From the NCBI RefSeq assembly GCF_014193675.1, contig NZ_BLXZ01000002.1, forward strand, positions 186,001 to 250,000: DNA of 64,000 bases. Direction: 5' to 3'. The notes under the pieces are model-generated. The model ran no database searches, was not told the origin of the DNA, and saw only the letters and a list, made by a program, of their open reading frames with translations. A program made the position numbers and the translations under genes. The DNA is from Geomonas limicola. GTDB taxonomy: Bacteria; Desulfobacterota; Desulfuromonadia; Geobacterales; Geobacteraceae. Positions within the stretch are counted from its first letter, which is position 1; the number at the start of each line of letters is the position of its first letter. Positions 46,360-55,008 of this stretch are shown piece after piece.

Positions 46360-48293
46360 GACAACACCCCCTTTATTTCGGCCCGCAGCATGTCACGGGT
46401 GAAGCCCAGACCGTCGATCGCCGCGCTGGGACAGCCGGCCACGCAGGTGCCGCAGCCCCGGCAGAGCAGGTCGTTCACGCGAGCCATGCGCGCCGCATCG
46501 TCCCACTCGATGGCGCGGTACGGGCAGAGTTTCAGACAGGTGCGGCAGCCGGCGCACGCCTCGGGCCGCACCGTGGCGACCTCGGGCTCGATGACCAGGT
46601 CGCGCCCGGGTACCAGTGCCGACAGGGCGAGACCGGCTGCAGCGGTGCCGGTGGCGAAGGCCTCGCGGACGTCACCTGGTCCCCGGCAGCTGCCGGCCAG
46701 GTAGACCCCGCGCAGCGGCGCTGCGCAGGATTCCGCAAGGGTGTGCAACTGCCCCAGGAAACCCGCACCGTCCCTGGGAAGCTCCAGTAGCTCCGCCACC
46801 TGCGCGGTCCCCGCGCCCGGAAGCACCGGGTTCAGGAAGACCACCATGTCGGCCGGCACCTCCGTCCCCTCCCCTGTCTTCAAGACCCGCCCCGCGGGAC
46901 CCTCCTCCAGGCTCAGCGCGTCGAAGCGGCCGTAACGCACCACGGCGGCGTGATCGTTGTGGAGCTGGCGACCGGCCTCCAGTCCGGGGACCGACTGTTC
47001 CTTGATCAGGCGGGTCACCGTAAGCCCCTCGACCTTGGCGGCCGCCAGGTGGGCGAGCTTCAGAGCCTCGCGGCAGCAGACCCCGCTGCAGTACGGGGTG
47101 TGGCCTGCATCCAGCGAACCCGCGCACTGCACCAGGACCAGGGACACCGGGGCGCTGCCGTCCGCCTTGACCAGGTCCCCTCCGGTGGCCCCGTTAGTGG
47201 CGATGAGCCGCTCGAAGCTGTAGGCGCTCATAAGATCGCGCCCGGCAAACCCCGCGGGGAGCGTCGGGCGCTCCTCGGCACCGGTCGCGAGCACGATGGC
47301 CCCCACCTCGAGCTCCAGCTCGCGCTCCTGCGCCTCGAAATCGAGCGCACCTTCGACCGGGCATTCGGCGCTGCAGATCTCGCACGGCTCGCCCCGGAAC
47401 TTGCGGCAGCTCGCGGTGTCCAGATGGGGCAGGTTGGGGAGCGCACCGGCAAAGGGGACCCCGATGGCGGCCAACTCTCCGGCCCGGTTCCAGCCGTTTT
47501 GCCGTCGCTCCGGACAGACCTCCTGGCAGATCATGCAGCCGATGCAGGCCTCGACATCGACGAAGCGTGGCTTTTGGCGCACCGAGAGGATCCAGTTGCC
47601 AAAGCTCCCCTTCACCGCGGTCACCTCGGAGAGGGTGAGCAGCGTCACCTGTTCGCTCTCCGGCCCGTGCAAAAGCTCGCCCATCACCGGCTCGAGCAGG
47701 CAGGGACCGCACTCGAGGTTCGGGAAGAGTTCGTCATAGCGCACCGGCAGCCCGCCGATCATCGGTTCCTTCTCGATGAGCACCACCTCGCGGCCGGCGC
47801 GGGCCAGGGTGAGCGCCGCCTGCATGCCGGCCGGTCCCGCTCCCACCACGGCGACCCTGGTGTGCACCGGAATGCTGCGCGCCGCCAGGGGACGGTGCCG
47901 GTTCACGCGCTCCAGGGCCCCCCGGATCAGGCGGGTCGCCTTCAGGGTCGCGGCTGCCGCGTCCTCGGTGACCCAGGCCCCCTGCTCGCGCACGTTCACC
48001 AGCTGCAAAAACCATGGGTTGATGCCGGCCCGCGACAGCAGTCCCCGGAAGGTGGCCTGGTGCTCGCGCGGCGAGCAGGCCGCCACCACCACGCGTTCCG
48101 CCTTAACTTCCTGAAGCCACCGGCATAGCCCGTCGAGCTCGTCGGAGCCGCAGGCCAGCTGGTCCTGGCGGAACAGGGGCCGACTGGGGTGGTCTGCCAA
48201 AAGGGTCTCAACCCGCGTCCAGTCGATCTTTTCGGAGATGATGCCGCTGCAGGCGCAGAGGATCACCGCGGTTCTCGGGTATCGCATCGTCAT
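46356..48293 (-). CDS. hdrA: HdrA-like flavin/iron-sulfur protein
   Basis: A 645-residue protein resembling the flavin-bifurcating HdrA subunit. An N-terminal Cys region (CACSG, ACGS, AACSP) is followed by the FAD dinucleotide fold VGAGPAG (151-156). Next come ferredoxin-like CIGCMICQEVCP and a CEICSAECP cluster. A pair of C-terminal [4Fe-4S] motifs (CAGCRTCLKLCP and CRGCGTCVAGCP) completes it. Its start overlaps the stop of the maturation protease. HdrB and HdrC genes are absent from this operon, so the second electron acceptor is unknown. Electron bifurcation is possible but unproven. Confidence 0.9.
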   Translation of the reverse strand: MTMRYPRTAVILCACSGIISEKIDWTRVETLLADHPSRPLFRQDQLACGSDELDGLCRWLQEVKAERVVVAACSPREHQATFRGLLSRAGINPWFLQLVNVREQGAWVTEDAAAATLKATRLIRGALERVNRHRPLAARSIPVHTRVAVVGAGPAGMQAALTLARAGREVVLIEKEPMIGGLPVRYDELFPNLECGPCLLEPVMGELLHGPESEQVTLLTLSEVTAVKGSFGNWILSVRQKPRFVDVEACIGCMICQEVCPERRQNGWNRAGELAAIGVPFAGALPNLPHLDTASCRKFRGEPCEICSAECPVEGALDFEAQERELELEVGAIVLATGAEERPTLPAGFAGRDLMSAYSFERLIATNGATGGDLVKADGSAPVSLVLVQCAGSLDAGHTPYCSGVCCREALKLAHLAAAKVEGLTVTRLIKEQSVPGLEAGRQLHNDHAAVVRYGRFDALSLEEGPAGRVLKTGEGTEVPADMVVFLNPVLPGAGTAQVAELLELPRDGAGFLGQLHTLAESCAAPLRGVYLAGSCRGPGDVREAFATGTAAAGLALSALVPGRDLVIEPEVATVRPEACAGCRTCLKLCPYRAIEWDDAARMARVNDLLCRGCGTCVAGCPSAAIDGLGFTRDMLRAEIKGVLS

Positions 48294-48766
48294 GCTCCCT
48301 CCAGAGTCCCCAGGGTCAGCCCCGGGTCAAGACAGTTCTCCACCAGTGCGCAGGCAGCCGGCAGCGCCGCGGCAACCTCGGGCGTCAGCTCTTCCCCGAA
48401 GCTCGCCACGTCGGCCGCCACCACCCCGAGCACCCGGATGGCGTCGTCCCCGGGAAGCTCCAGCCCCAGGGCTCTCCCCAGGGCGAGCGCTTCGGCCAGG
48501 GTGCAGTCGTGACTGCATGCCGCGTTGTGCGTCGCCTCCGCGATCCCGGAGAAGACCAGCTCGCCGGGGCGCCTGGCCCGGTCGATGAGCGCGTCCACGA
48601 TCACCGCCTGCCGCTCGCCGGTCAGTTCCTCGAGGAGCAAAAGCCCTCCGGCGTGGGACTCGACGAGGCGCGCCCCGGTCCTGCCGCGCCGGGCCAGCTC
48701 GCGCACCACCCGCGGCCCCACCGCGTCGTCTTTCAAAAACGGCGATCCCAGTCCGATGACCACCAT
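48290..48766 (-). CDS. NiFe hydrogenase maturation protease
   Basis: A 158-residue HycI/HyaD-type endopeptidase. The N-terminal VVIGLGSPFLKDDAVGP carries the conserved Asp, and VDALID and SHDCT the other nickel-contacting positions. It would remove the C-terminal extension of the large subunit after nickel insertion. It lies one base after MvhA, whose tail extends 26 residues past the DPCxxCxxH motif, consistent with a need for cleavage. Confidence 0.92.
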   Translation of the reverse strand: MVVIGLGSPFLKDDAVGPRVVRELARRGRTGARLVESHAGGLLLLEELTGERQAVIVDALIDRARRPGELVFSGIAEATHNAACSHDCTLAEALALGRALGLELPGDDAIRVLGVVAADVASFGEELTPEVAAALPAACALVENCLDPGLTLGTLEGA

Positions 48767-48767
48767 G

Positions 48768-50255
48768 TCAGTCCCTCACCAAATGGTCCAGCACCGCACC
48801 GTCGTCCAGTCGGCGCACCAGCAGCTCGAGCGGCGCCTTGCCGAGGGCATGGGTGGAGCAGGAGCAGCACGGGTCGTAGAGCCTAAAGGCCATCTCAACC
48901 CGGTTCAGGATCCCCTCGCTTACCTTCCCGCCGTGGATCAGTCCGCGGGCTGCCTTCATGATGGAAAGCGACATCGCGGCGTTGTTGTTGGTGGTCCCCA
49001 CGATCATGTTCACCTTGGTAAGCAGGCCGCGCTCGTCGATATGGTAGTGGTGGGTGAGCGTGCCGCGCGGAGCCTCCACCGACCCGACCCCCGAGCCGGC
49101 CCGCGGCTCGACCGCCTGGCGTACCGCGGTGTCCAGGATGTCGGGGTGATCGAGGAGCTCCACCATCCGCTCCGAGGCGTACAGGAGCTCGATGAGGCGG
49201 GCCCAGTGCGTGGCCAGACGCTGGTGCACCGGCCGGTTGCGTCCGGCGGTACCGGCGCCCCGGGCGCCGAAGGCGTCGTAAAACCGCTCGAACTCGGCCT
49301 GTGCCAATGGGGTCGCGATGCGGTCGCAGGCGTTCAAGCGCGACAGCGGCGAGGAAAGGTAGACTCCCGAATCCTGGCCGTCGCGGAAGCCCTGCCACCC
49401 CGGGCGTTTCAGGTAGGGGAACTTGAGGTAGCTCCAGGGCTCGACCCGCTCCTCGAGGTGCTCCAGGTAATCCCCGGGTTGGTAGCGCACCAGCTCGGCA
49501 CCCGTTGTGTCGACCACCCGGATTTCGCCGTCGTAGAGCTCGAGGGCGTTGCCCGGTCCGACGGTGCCCATGCTGTGGGTGGTGTGCAGGTAGAGGTCTC
49601 CCAGCACCAGGTCGCGGTAGGCGGGGTCGTTCATGACGAGCGTGTCGAAGAGCCCCAACGAAAGCTTCGCGAAGGCGACGTTGGCCCGGGCCCAGGTGCG
49701 GTAATCGGCCAGGCGCTCCGGGGGAACCGGCATGGCCCACCCTCCCGGCAGTCCGCCGCACAGGTGCACCCCTCTCCCCCCCAGCTCCTTGATGAGTTCG
49801 TGGTTGCGCTTGCGCGCGCCGATCACCTGGGCGCCCACATCGGTCCCGAACTTCCTGAGCACGCCGAGGATGTTGCGCTCGGCGGCCGGGGCGTCCGGGC
49901 CGATCAGGAAGTCGGGTCCCCCCAGGCAGTAGAAGTGGGTGGTGTGGTCCGCCACGAAGAAGGCGTGGTAGACCAGCTCGCGGATGCGCCGTGCCGCGGG
50001 GAGGCAGCTGACCCCGTAGGCGGCCTCGACTGCCTTGACCGCCGCCATGTGGTGCGCCTCGGGGCAGACCCCGCAGATGCGGTTGGTTATGTTGGGCATC
50101 TCCTCGGCCTGGCGGCCGACGCAGAAGGACTCGAAGCCGCGCAACTCGGGCACCTGGAAATAGGCGTTGGCTACCTCGCCGGCCTCGTCGAGGAAGATCT
50201 CGATCTTGCCGTGCCCTTCCAGGCGGGTGATGGGGTCGATACTGATCCTGGTCAC
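48768..50255 (-). CDS. mvhA: NiFe hydrogenase large subunit, MvhA-like (group 3)
   Basis: A 495-residue catalytic subunit. GTG 50255 is chosen because GGAGGT lies six bases upstream and the frame then begins TRISIDPITRLEGHG, the usual N-terminus. The longer frame to 50567 only overlaps MvhG. Nickel ligands: RICGVCPEAH (C61, C64) and DPCCSCSTH (C463, C466). An extra Cys follows C463. It oxidises H2 and passes electrons to the small subunit. The GTG overlaps the MvhG stop codon (GTGA). Group 3c assignment rests on the linked MvhD and HdrA genes. Confidence 0.93.
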   Translation of the reverse strand: MTRISIDPITRLEGHGKIEIFLDEAGEVANAYFQVPELRGFESFCVGRQAEEMPNITNRICGVCPEAHHMAAVKAVEAAYGVSCLPAARRIRELVYHAFFVADHTTHFYCLGGPDFLIGPDAPAAERNILGVLRKFGTDVGAQVIGARKRNHELIKELGGRGVHLCGGLPGGWAMPVPPERLADYRTWARANVAFAKLSLGLFDTLVMNDPAYRDLVLGDLYLHTTHSMGTVGPGNALELYDGEIRVVDTTGAELVRYQPGDYLEHLEERVEPWSYLKFPYLKRPGWQGFRDGQDSGVYLSSPLSRLNACDRIATPLAQAEFERFYDAFGARGAGTAGRNRPVHQRLATHWARLIELLYASERMVELLDHPDILDTAVRQAVEPRAGSGVGSVEAPRGTLTHHYHIDERGLLTKVNMIVGTTNNNAAMSLSIMKAARGLIHGGKVSEGILNRVEMAFRLYDPCCSCSTHALGKAPLELLVRRLDDGAVLDHLVRD

Positions 50256-51259
50256 TTGACCACCTCCTGGTCTCTTTCCCCGATCAGGCAATCCGACAGG
50301 GTGTAGCGGTAGAAGGTCCCGAGCGGGTCGGCAACCGCGGCTACCGTGGCCCGGCTGCGGGCCACCAGTTGGGCCTCTCCGGCGCCGTGGTCCACCGGAG
50401 CTGCGACCGCTCCCGAGAGGGCCGCAATTCCCGCGCCTCCCGCGTCGCCGTCCGGGTCCAGGGGACCGTAGCATCCCGAGCAGGGCATCTGTACTGCCGG
50501 GCAGAGCGCCCCGCATCCCCCCTTGGTCGCCATGCCGAGGCAGGGCACCCCCTGCTCGACCAGGCACCAGCCAGGTTCGGGGAGCGCCTCCGAGCTACGC
50601 ACCAGGGCGGGGGCTGCCTGGTCGCGCTTTTCCCTCGTGCACTCGTCGCAGACCGCCCGGGTGGCCGAGCAACCCAGGACGGTGCCAGGGTCAGGCAGTG
50701 CCTCGCCCGAAGCCACCAGCCTCAAGACGGCCAGGATCCGTTCCGGTTCCGGCGGGCAGCCGGGCATCAGGTACTCCACCGGAACCGCGTCTTTCAGGGA
50801 AGGGATGCGGTCCAGGAATTCCGGGAGGGTAAGCTCCCCCTCAGGCACCTGGGAGAGGACCCGGGGGAACAGCCGGTCCGGGTTAACGGTACCGGGAGCT
50901 TCGAGGTACACGCGGGAAAGCAGCTCATCCCGGCTGCGCTGGTTGGCCAGTGCCGGTACCCCTCCGCTCACCGCGCAGGAGCCGAAGGCAACAAGGAGCT
51001 GGGACTTTTTGCGCAGCAGTCGCGCCATCTCCAGGTTCTCCTCGGTACGCAGGGAGCCGTTGAACAGCGTGAGCCGGATGGAGCCGTCCGGCATGGCCTC
51101 CAGGTCCTTTTTCTTGGTATCGAGGAAGCAGGGGCAGAAGACGAAGTCGAAATCGCGGTCCAGCTCGAGAATCGCTTCGTGCATGTTGGCCAGACTGATC
51201 TCACAGCCGCCACAGGCAGCGGCCCAGTACATGGCCAGTTTGGGTTTGTCGGTTGCCAT
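50252..51259 (-). CDS. mvhG: NiFe hydrogenase small subunit, MvhG-like
   Basis: A 335-residue iron-sulfur subunit. ATG 51259 (MATDKPKLAMYW) is preferred to an upstream GTG five codons earlier. There is no Tat signal, so the enzyme is cytosolic. The proximal cluster ligands start at AACGGCEIS; further cysteines occur at FGSCAVSGG, PGCPPEP, GCSATRAVCDECTREK and the C-terminal GGCGALCPAVQMPCSGC cluster. It sits 11 bases downstream of the chemoreceptor stop and overlaps MvhA. Confidence 0.92.
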   Translation of the reverse strand: MATDKPKLAMYWAAACGGCEISLANMHEAILELDRDFDFVFCPCFLDTKKKDLEAMPDGSIRLTLFNGSLRTEENLEMARLLRKKSQLLVAFGSCAVSGGVPALANQRSRDELLSRVYLEAPGTVNPDRLFPRVLSQVPEGELTLPEFLDRIPSLKDAVPVEYLMPGCPPEPERILAVLRLVASGEALPDPGTVLGCSATRAVCDECTREKRDQAAPALVRSSEALPEPGWCLVEQGVPCLGMATKGGCGALCPAVQMPCSGCYGPLDPDGDAGGAGIAALSGAVAAPVDHGAGEAQLVARSRATVAAVADPLGTFYRYTLSDCLIGERDQEVVK

Positions 51260-51270
51260 GGTGGTGTCCC

Positions 51271-52467
51271 TCACTGGTGGAAGCGGGCCGCGAACTCGCG
51301 CAGCTCCTGGGCGGTGCGCAGCAACTCTTGCGCGGCGTCGGTTGTTTCGGTCGCTCCCCGCACCGTCTGCTGCACCATCTCGGTAATTCGGTGGATGCTG
51401 CCGTTGATCTCGCAGGTGGTGGCGCTCTGTTCTCCGGCCATGGTAGCGATCTGGTCCACCTGCCCTCCCAGCTCGCTTACCTTCATGAGTACCTCTTCGA
51501 GCGCCTTGCCAGACTGCAGCGAGAGCTCGGATCCGTGCTCGATCTCTTGAACCCCCTTTTCCATGACCGTCATCGCCTGGCGGGTACCGTTCTGGATCGC
51601 GGCGATCATGCCGCCGATCTCCCTGGTGGCCTGGGTGGTGCGGTCCGCCAGGGCGCGTACCTCGTCAGCGACCACCGCGAAGCCTCGCCCCTGGTCACCC
51701 GCCCGAGCCGCTTCGATTGCGGCGTTGAGCGCCAGCAGGTTCGTCTGGTCGGCGATATCCTCGATGGTCCCGAGGATGGCACCGATCTGTTCCGAGTTGT
51801 TCCCGAGCTGGTCCAGGGTGGCCGCGGCCCCCCGCACGCTCTCCCCGACCTGGTCCATCCCCGCGAGGCTCTGCAGCACCAGCTCGGTCCCTTCACAGGC
51901 GGTGAGGTTGGCATCTTCCGAGTTCGCCGCGGCTTGCTGGCAGTTCTCGGCTATGCTCTGCGAGGTGGCGGACATTTCCTCGCTGGCCGTCGCCACCGTG
52001 GCCACTTGCAAGGCGCAGCTCTCCGCGCATCCCGCGATCCGGATGGCCGTGGAGTGTAGTTGTTCTGCGGCTGCCGAAACAGCGTGGGCCGAGCCGCCTA
52101 CCCTTTCCAGGAGCGTTCCCAGCGTTTGTGCCATCCTTCCCAGGCTCCGGGTAAGTGCGGCTAGTTCCCCCCCTGACCCCTCCGGGCTCGAGGGCAGTTC
52201 TAGACCGGCAAATTCGCCGTTGGCGAGTCCGTCGGCAAACTCCTGGATCAGCCGCAGGGGCTTATTGATCCAGATGTCCAGGAGCGAAGCCTGCACGCCC
52301 AGGATTACCAGCACCCCGAGAACGCTGGCACCCCAGAGCAATTTGCTCAACAGGGGGTAACCCTGGCAGATAATCGCCAGCGAAAATCCGACCGTCAACA
52401 ACATGAGGAATACTGCCTGCACCAGAAGGATTCTTCCTCCTAAGGAAATGGTCCGAGAATGTGCCAT
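51271..52467 (-). CDS. Chemoreceptor-like protein without periplasmic sensor, first gene of the hydrogenase operon
   Basis: A 398-residue methyl-accepting chemotaxis protein homologue, the shortest of six in the window. Two closely spaced membrane helices (~12-32 and ~42-62) leave almost no periplasmic loop. A short HAMP-like segment (NKPLRLIQEFADGLANGEF) and a normal signalling domain ([22 protein letters not shown]) follow. It lies 11 bases upstream of MvhG on the same strand. Without an external sensor it should read a membrane, redox or cytosolic cue, plausibly the state of the hydrogenase chain. It contains several unusual cysteines (AGCAESCALQ, ENCQQ, LTACEG, TTCEI) that could sense redox. 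Confidence 0.9.
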   Translation of the reverse strand: MAHSRTISLGGRILLVQAVFLMLLTVGFSLAIICQGYPLLSKLLWGASVLGVLVILGVQASLLDIWINKPLRLIQEFADGLANGEFAGLELPSSPEGSGGELAALTRSLGRMAQTLGTLLERVGGSAHAVSAAAEQLHSTAIRIAGCAESCALQVATVATASEEMSATSQSIAENCQQAAANSEDANLTACEGTELVLQSLAGMDQVGESVRGAAATLDQLGNNSEQIGAILGTIEDIADQTNLLALNAAIEAARAGDQGRGFAVVADEVRALADRTTQATREIGGMIAAIQNGTRQAMTVMEKGVQEIEHGSELSLQSGKALEEVLMKVSELGGQVDQIATMAGEQSATTCEINGSIHRITEMVQQTVRGATETTDAAQELLRTAQELREFAARFHQ

Positions 52468-52647
52468 GCAACCCTCCGAAAATGCATACTGTATACAATT
52501 ATCCTTGGAGCGCTAAACGCCCTAGGAGTGCGATTTATAACGGAAACCTTGGCAGTCCTACACGCGGGGGGGGCCAAATTCCAGTGTAATGTCGCTACTT
52601 TGGAGAATCATCGTCCCGGAAAGGAGAAACTTTAGCAGGAATTTTTC

Positions 52648-52925
52648 ATGGAACCCTGCGGAGTGCCACGGGAGGAATGTTGCGTAGAATTAAGCGCCAG
52701 GTGCAGAGAAGGTGGAGGGGAAAGAGCACCCATTTTATGGCGAGGGGATTACTTTTTCCGGAGCCGGCCAGGCTCTTGGTCCGCGCCAGCTAACACGGAC
52801 TGGGAAAACTTAACCGAACGTCTCGAACTATGTTTATGCGGAATTGGACCGTTACCAGGAAGCCAGTAGCAACGGCGGAAAGGGGACAGCGCCTGGCAAT
52901 GAGTCCTTCCCAGGGCCGTTGGGGC
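52648..52925 (+). pseudogene. Decayed fragment of the 44.6-kb helical protein gene
   Basis: 52793-52910 aligns base by base with 44751-44870. The shared protein block NTDWE(N/D)xTERLE is followed by a frameshift, after which ACCGNTACCAG and AGNAGCAACGG blocks still match. Upstream, 52700-52780 matches 44665-44735 less well. The rest of the gene is absent and no intact frame exists. It adjoins the hydrogenase operon promoter region. Confidence 0.6.
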
Positions 52926-52964
52926 GAAATAATAGTCCGAACTGAGGGTGAGAGGGGGGAAACA

Positions 52965-52998
52965 AAAAGGCCCGCCGGCAACAGCCGGTGGGCCTTTT
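52965..52998 (-). terminator. Intrinsic terminator after the small cytochrome gene
   Basis: AAAAGGCCCGCCGGC and its near complement (52984-52998) with a 4-base loop, one G-T-type mismatch, ending in a T run on the minus strand. Confidence 0.75.
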
Positions 52999-53018
52999 CT
53001 GATCCAACTTGGGCGCGC

Positions 53019-53285
53019 TTATTTGCCAGACGGCTTGTAGGTCTGGGCGAGGTAATCGACCAGGGATTTCTTTTCTTCCGGGTTCAGCTTGGCGCCGCGC
53101 TTCATCATGTTGGTAACGATGGCGTCCCACTGGGCCGGGGTACGCTTCAGGACTTTCACCTTGGAGGAAGGGTGGCAGACGGCGCACTTCGCCTCCAGGA
53201 GGGTGGGGCCGTTGCTGAACATGCCGGCAGAGGCGGTGGCTGCGCTGAGGGTTACGGCAAGAATGGTGACGGTGGTTTTAATCAT
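53019..53285 (-). CDS. Small monoheme c-type cytochrome, periplasmic
   Basis: An 88-residue protein starting at ATG 53285 after AAGAGGA; the longer frame to 53327 is rejected. The signal peptide ends ATASA. One heme motif CAVCH follows near residue 34, and NMMKRG supplies a likely axial Met. The mature protein is about 67 residues, typical of small electron-shuttle cytochromes. It is monocistronic, located between the hydrogenase and nuo operons. The partner is unknown. Confidence 0.88.
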   Translation of the reverse strand: MIKTTVTILAVTLSAATASAGMFSNGPTLLEAKCAVCHPSSKVKVLKRTPAQWDAIVTNMMKRGAKLNPEEKKSLVDYLAQTYKPSGK

Positions 53286-53332
53286 GGTTGTTCCTCTTGG
53301 ATGATGCGAGTAGTCGTAAGGTTGCACAAAGC

Positions 53333-53368
53333 GAATCCCCCCTGCCCCCCCTTTTCCAAAAGGGGGAA
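53333..53368. repeat. Dispersed C-rich hairpin element, copy 1
   Basis: GAATC, two C runs split by TG, then CTTTTCC AAAAGGGGG. The second half folds as a CCCCCTTTT/AAAAGGGGG hairpin. Copy 2 is at 56778-56817. Confidence 0.6.
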
Positions 53369-53449
53369 CCTGAGCTCATCTGCAGCGGTTATCTGAATTT
53401 ATGTTCGTTTTCCCGACGTCTACGTGCTCCGTGTCTGTGTGCGAATAGC

Positions 53450-53482
53450 AAAAGGCCCCTGTGCTTGCGCCAGGGGCCTTTC
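53450..53482 (-). terminator. Intrinsic terminator of the nuo operon
   Basis: AAAGGCCCCTG (53451-53461) and CAGGGGCCTTT (53471-53481), 9-base loop, T run on the minus strand, 28 bases after nuoN. Confidence 0.8.
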
Positions 53483-53509
53483 CTTGTCTCTATGCGCTCA
53501 GCTAAAGGC

Positions 53510-54964
53510 TTAGAACTGAACTGCCTTCTGTGCCAGTTCGAGGATGGTGCCCGGGACCACACCCATGACCAGGGTGGCGACCACGGTCACCAGCAGGCAG
53601 AGGGCGATCGGGGCGGTGACACCGGCCCACTCGAAGTCCTCCTGGGCGTCTTTCATGTACATGAAGACCATGACGCGCAGGTAGTAGTACACGGAGGCGG
53701 CAGAGTTCAGGACGCCGATGATGGCGAGCCCGGTGTAGCCACTCTTGATTGCTGCGGAGAAGAGGTAGAACTTCCCGATGAATCCCGCGGTCGGCGGCAT
53801 GCCGGCCAGGGAGAACAGGAAGACGCTGAAGAGGACCGCAAGGACCGGCTTCTTGTAGCCCAGGCCGGCGAAGTCCTGCACGGTGCCGTTCTTCTCACCC
53901 TTCTTGCCGACCAGGACGATCACGGCGAAGGCGCCGATGTTCATGAAGGCGTAGGAAAGCATGTAGAAGAGGATGCCGGCGATGCCTTCGCGGTTGAGAG
54001 CGGTGAAACCTACCAGGGCGTAACCCGCATGGGCGATGGAGGAGTACGCCAGCATGCGCTTGATGTTGTCCTGGGAGAGGGCGATGATGTTGCCCACGGT
54101 CATGGTCAGCACCGCGAGGATCCAGAGGAGCTCGGTCAGGTTGTGACCCAGCATCGGGAAGGCGAAGATCATAACCCTGAGGAAGGCGGCGAAGCCTGCC
54201 GCTTTCGGACCGGCCGACATGAAGGCGGTCATCGGGGTCGGGGCGCCTTCGTAGACGTCCGGGGTCCACATGTGGAAGGGAGCCGCCGCGATCTTGAAGG
54301 AGAAACCGACAGCGATCAGGAGCATGCCGACCACGAAGATCGGGTTGGCGGCGATGGCGGGGGTCGCCATCACGTGGTTCTGGATCCCGGCCAGCTTGGT
54401 GGTGCCGGTGGCGCCGTAGGTGAGCGCCATGCCGTAGAGCAGGAAGCCGGTCGAGAAGGCGCCGAGCAGGAAGTACTTGAGACCCGCCTCGTTGCTCTTG
54501 ATGTTTTCCCGGTTCCAGCCGGCCAGCACGTAGAGGCTGACCGAGAGGACCTCGAGGCCGAGGAAGATGACCATCAGGTCGGTGCCCGAGGCCATGAGCA
54601 TCATCCCCACGGTGGAGAAGAGGATCAGGGGGTAGAGTTCACCCTGGTTGCAGTCCTCCTGGACCATGTAGCGGTCCGAGATCAGGATGGCGAGGCCAGC
54701 CGAGATCAGGAAGATCACCTTGAAGAAGATAGCGAAGTTGTCCTGCATCACCGCGCCGCCGAAACCCATCTGCGGAGCGCCCCAGCCACTGACCACGCTG
54801 GCGGCGGTCACGGCGAGACCGACGATGCTCAGCCACCCAAGGTAACCCTTGTCCTTGCCGGGGACAAATACGTTTACCAGCAGGAGCACCATGGCGACCA
54901 CCGAGAGTATGCACTCGGGCATGATCGACGCTATGTTTACGGCCGGCATTGCAATTGTTTCCAT
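53510..54964 (-). CDS. nuoN: NADH-quinone oxidoreductase subunit N
   Basis: A 484-residue antiporter-like membrane subunit of complex I with about 14 helices. It keeps the proton-path residues of the family: Glu in FLGLEVLSVSLYV and Lys in VGFSFKIAAAPFHMWTPDVYEGAPTP. GGAGG precedes ATG 54964. It is the last gene of the operon, 44 bases after nuoM, and is followed by a terminator. Confidence 0.95.
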   Translation of the reverse strand: METIAMPAVNIASIMPECILSVVAMVLLLVNVFVPGKDKGYLGWLSIVGLAVTAASVVSGWGAPQMGFGGAVMQDNFAIFFKVIFLISAGLAILISDRYMVQEDCNQGELYPLILFSTVGMMLMASGTDLMVIFLGLEVLSVSLYVLAGWNRENIKSNEAGLKYFLLGAFSTGFLLYGMALTYGATGTTKLAGIQNHVMATPAIAANPIFVVGMLLIAVGFSFKIAAAPFHMWTPDVYEGAPTPMTAFMSAGPKAAGFAAFLRVMIFAFPMLGHNLTELLWILAVLTMTVGNIIALSQDNIKRMLAYSSIAHAGYALVGFTALNREGIAGILFYMLSYAFMNIGAFAVIVLVGKKGEKNGTVQDFAGLGYKKPVLAVLFSVFLFSLAGMPPTAGFIGKFYLFSAAIKSGYTGLAIIGVLNSAASVYYYLRVMVFMYMKDAQEDFEWAGVTAPIALCLLVTVVATLVMGVVPGTILELAQKAVQF

Positions 54965-55008
54965 CTATAATCCTCCGATCAGGCTAGTTCTAAACGGTTC
55001 GCTTTTGG

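Noticed and set aside
48768..50567. Long form of the hydrogenase large subunit starting at 50567
   Set aside because: The extra 104 residues overlap MvhG out of frame; GTG 50255 with GGAGGT gives the family-standard N-terminus.
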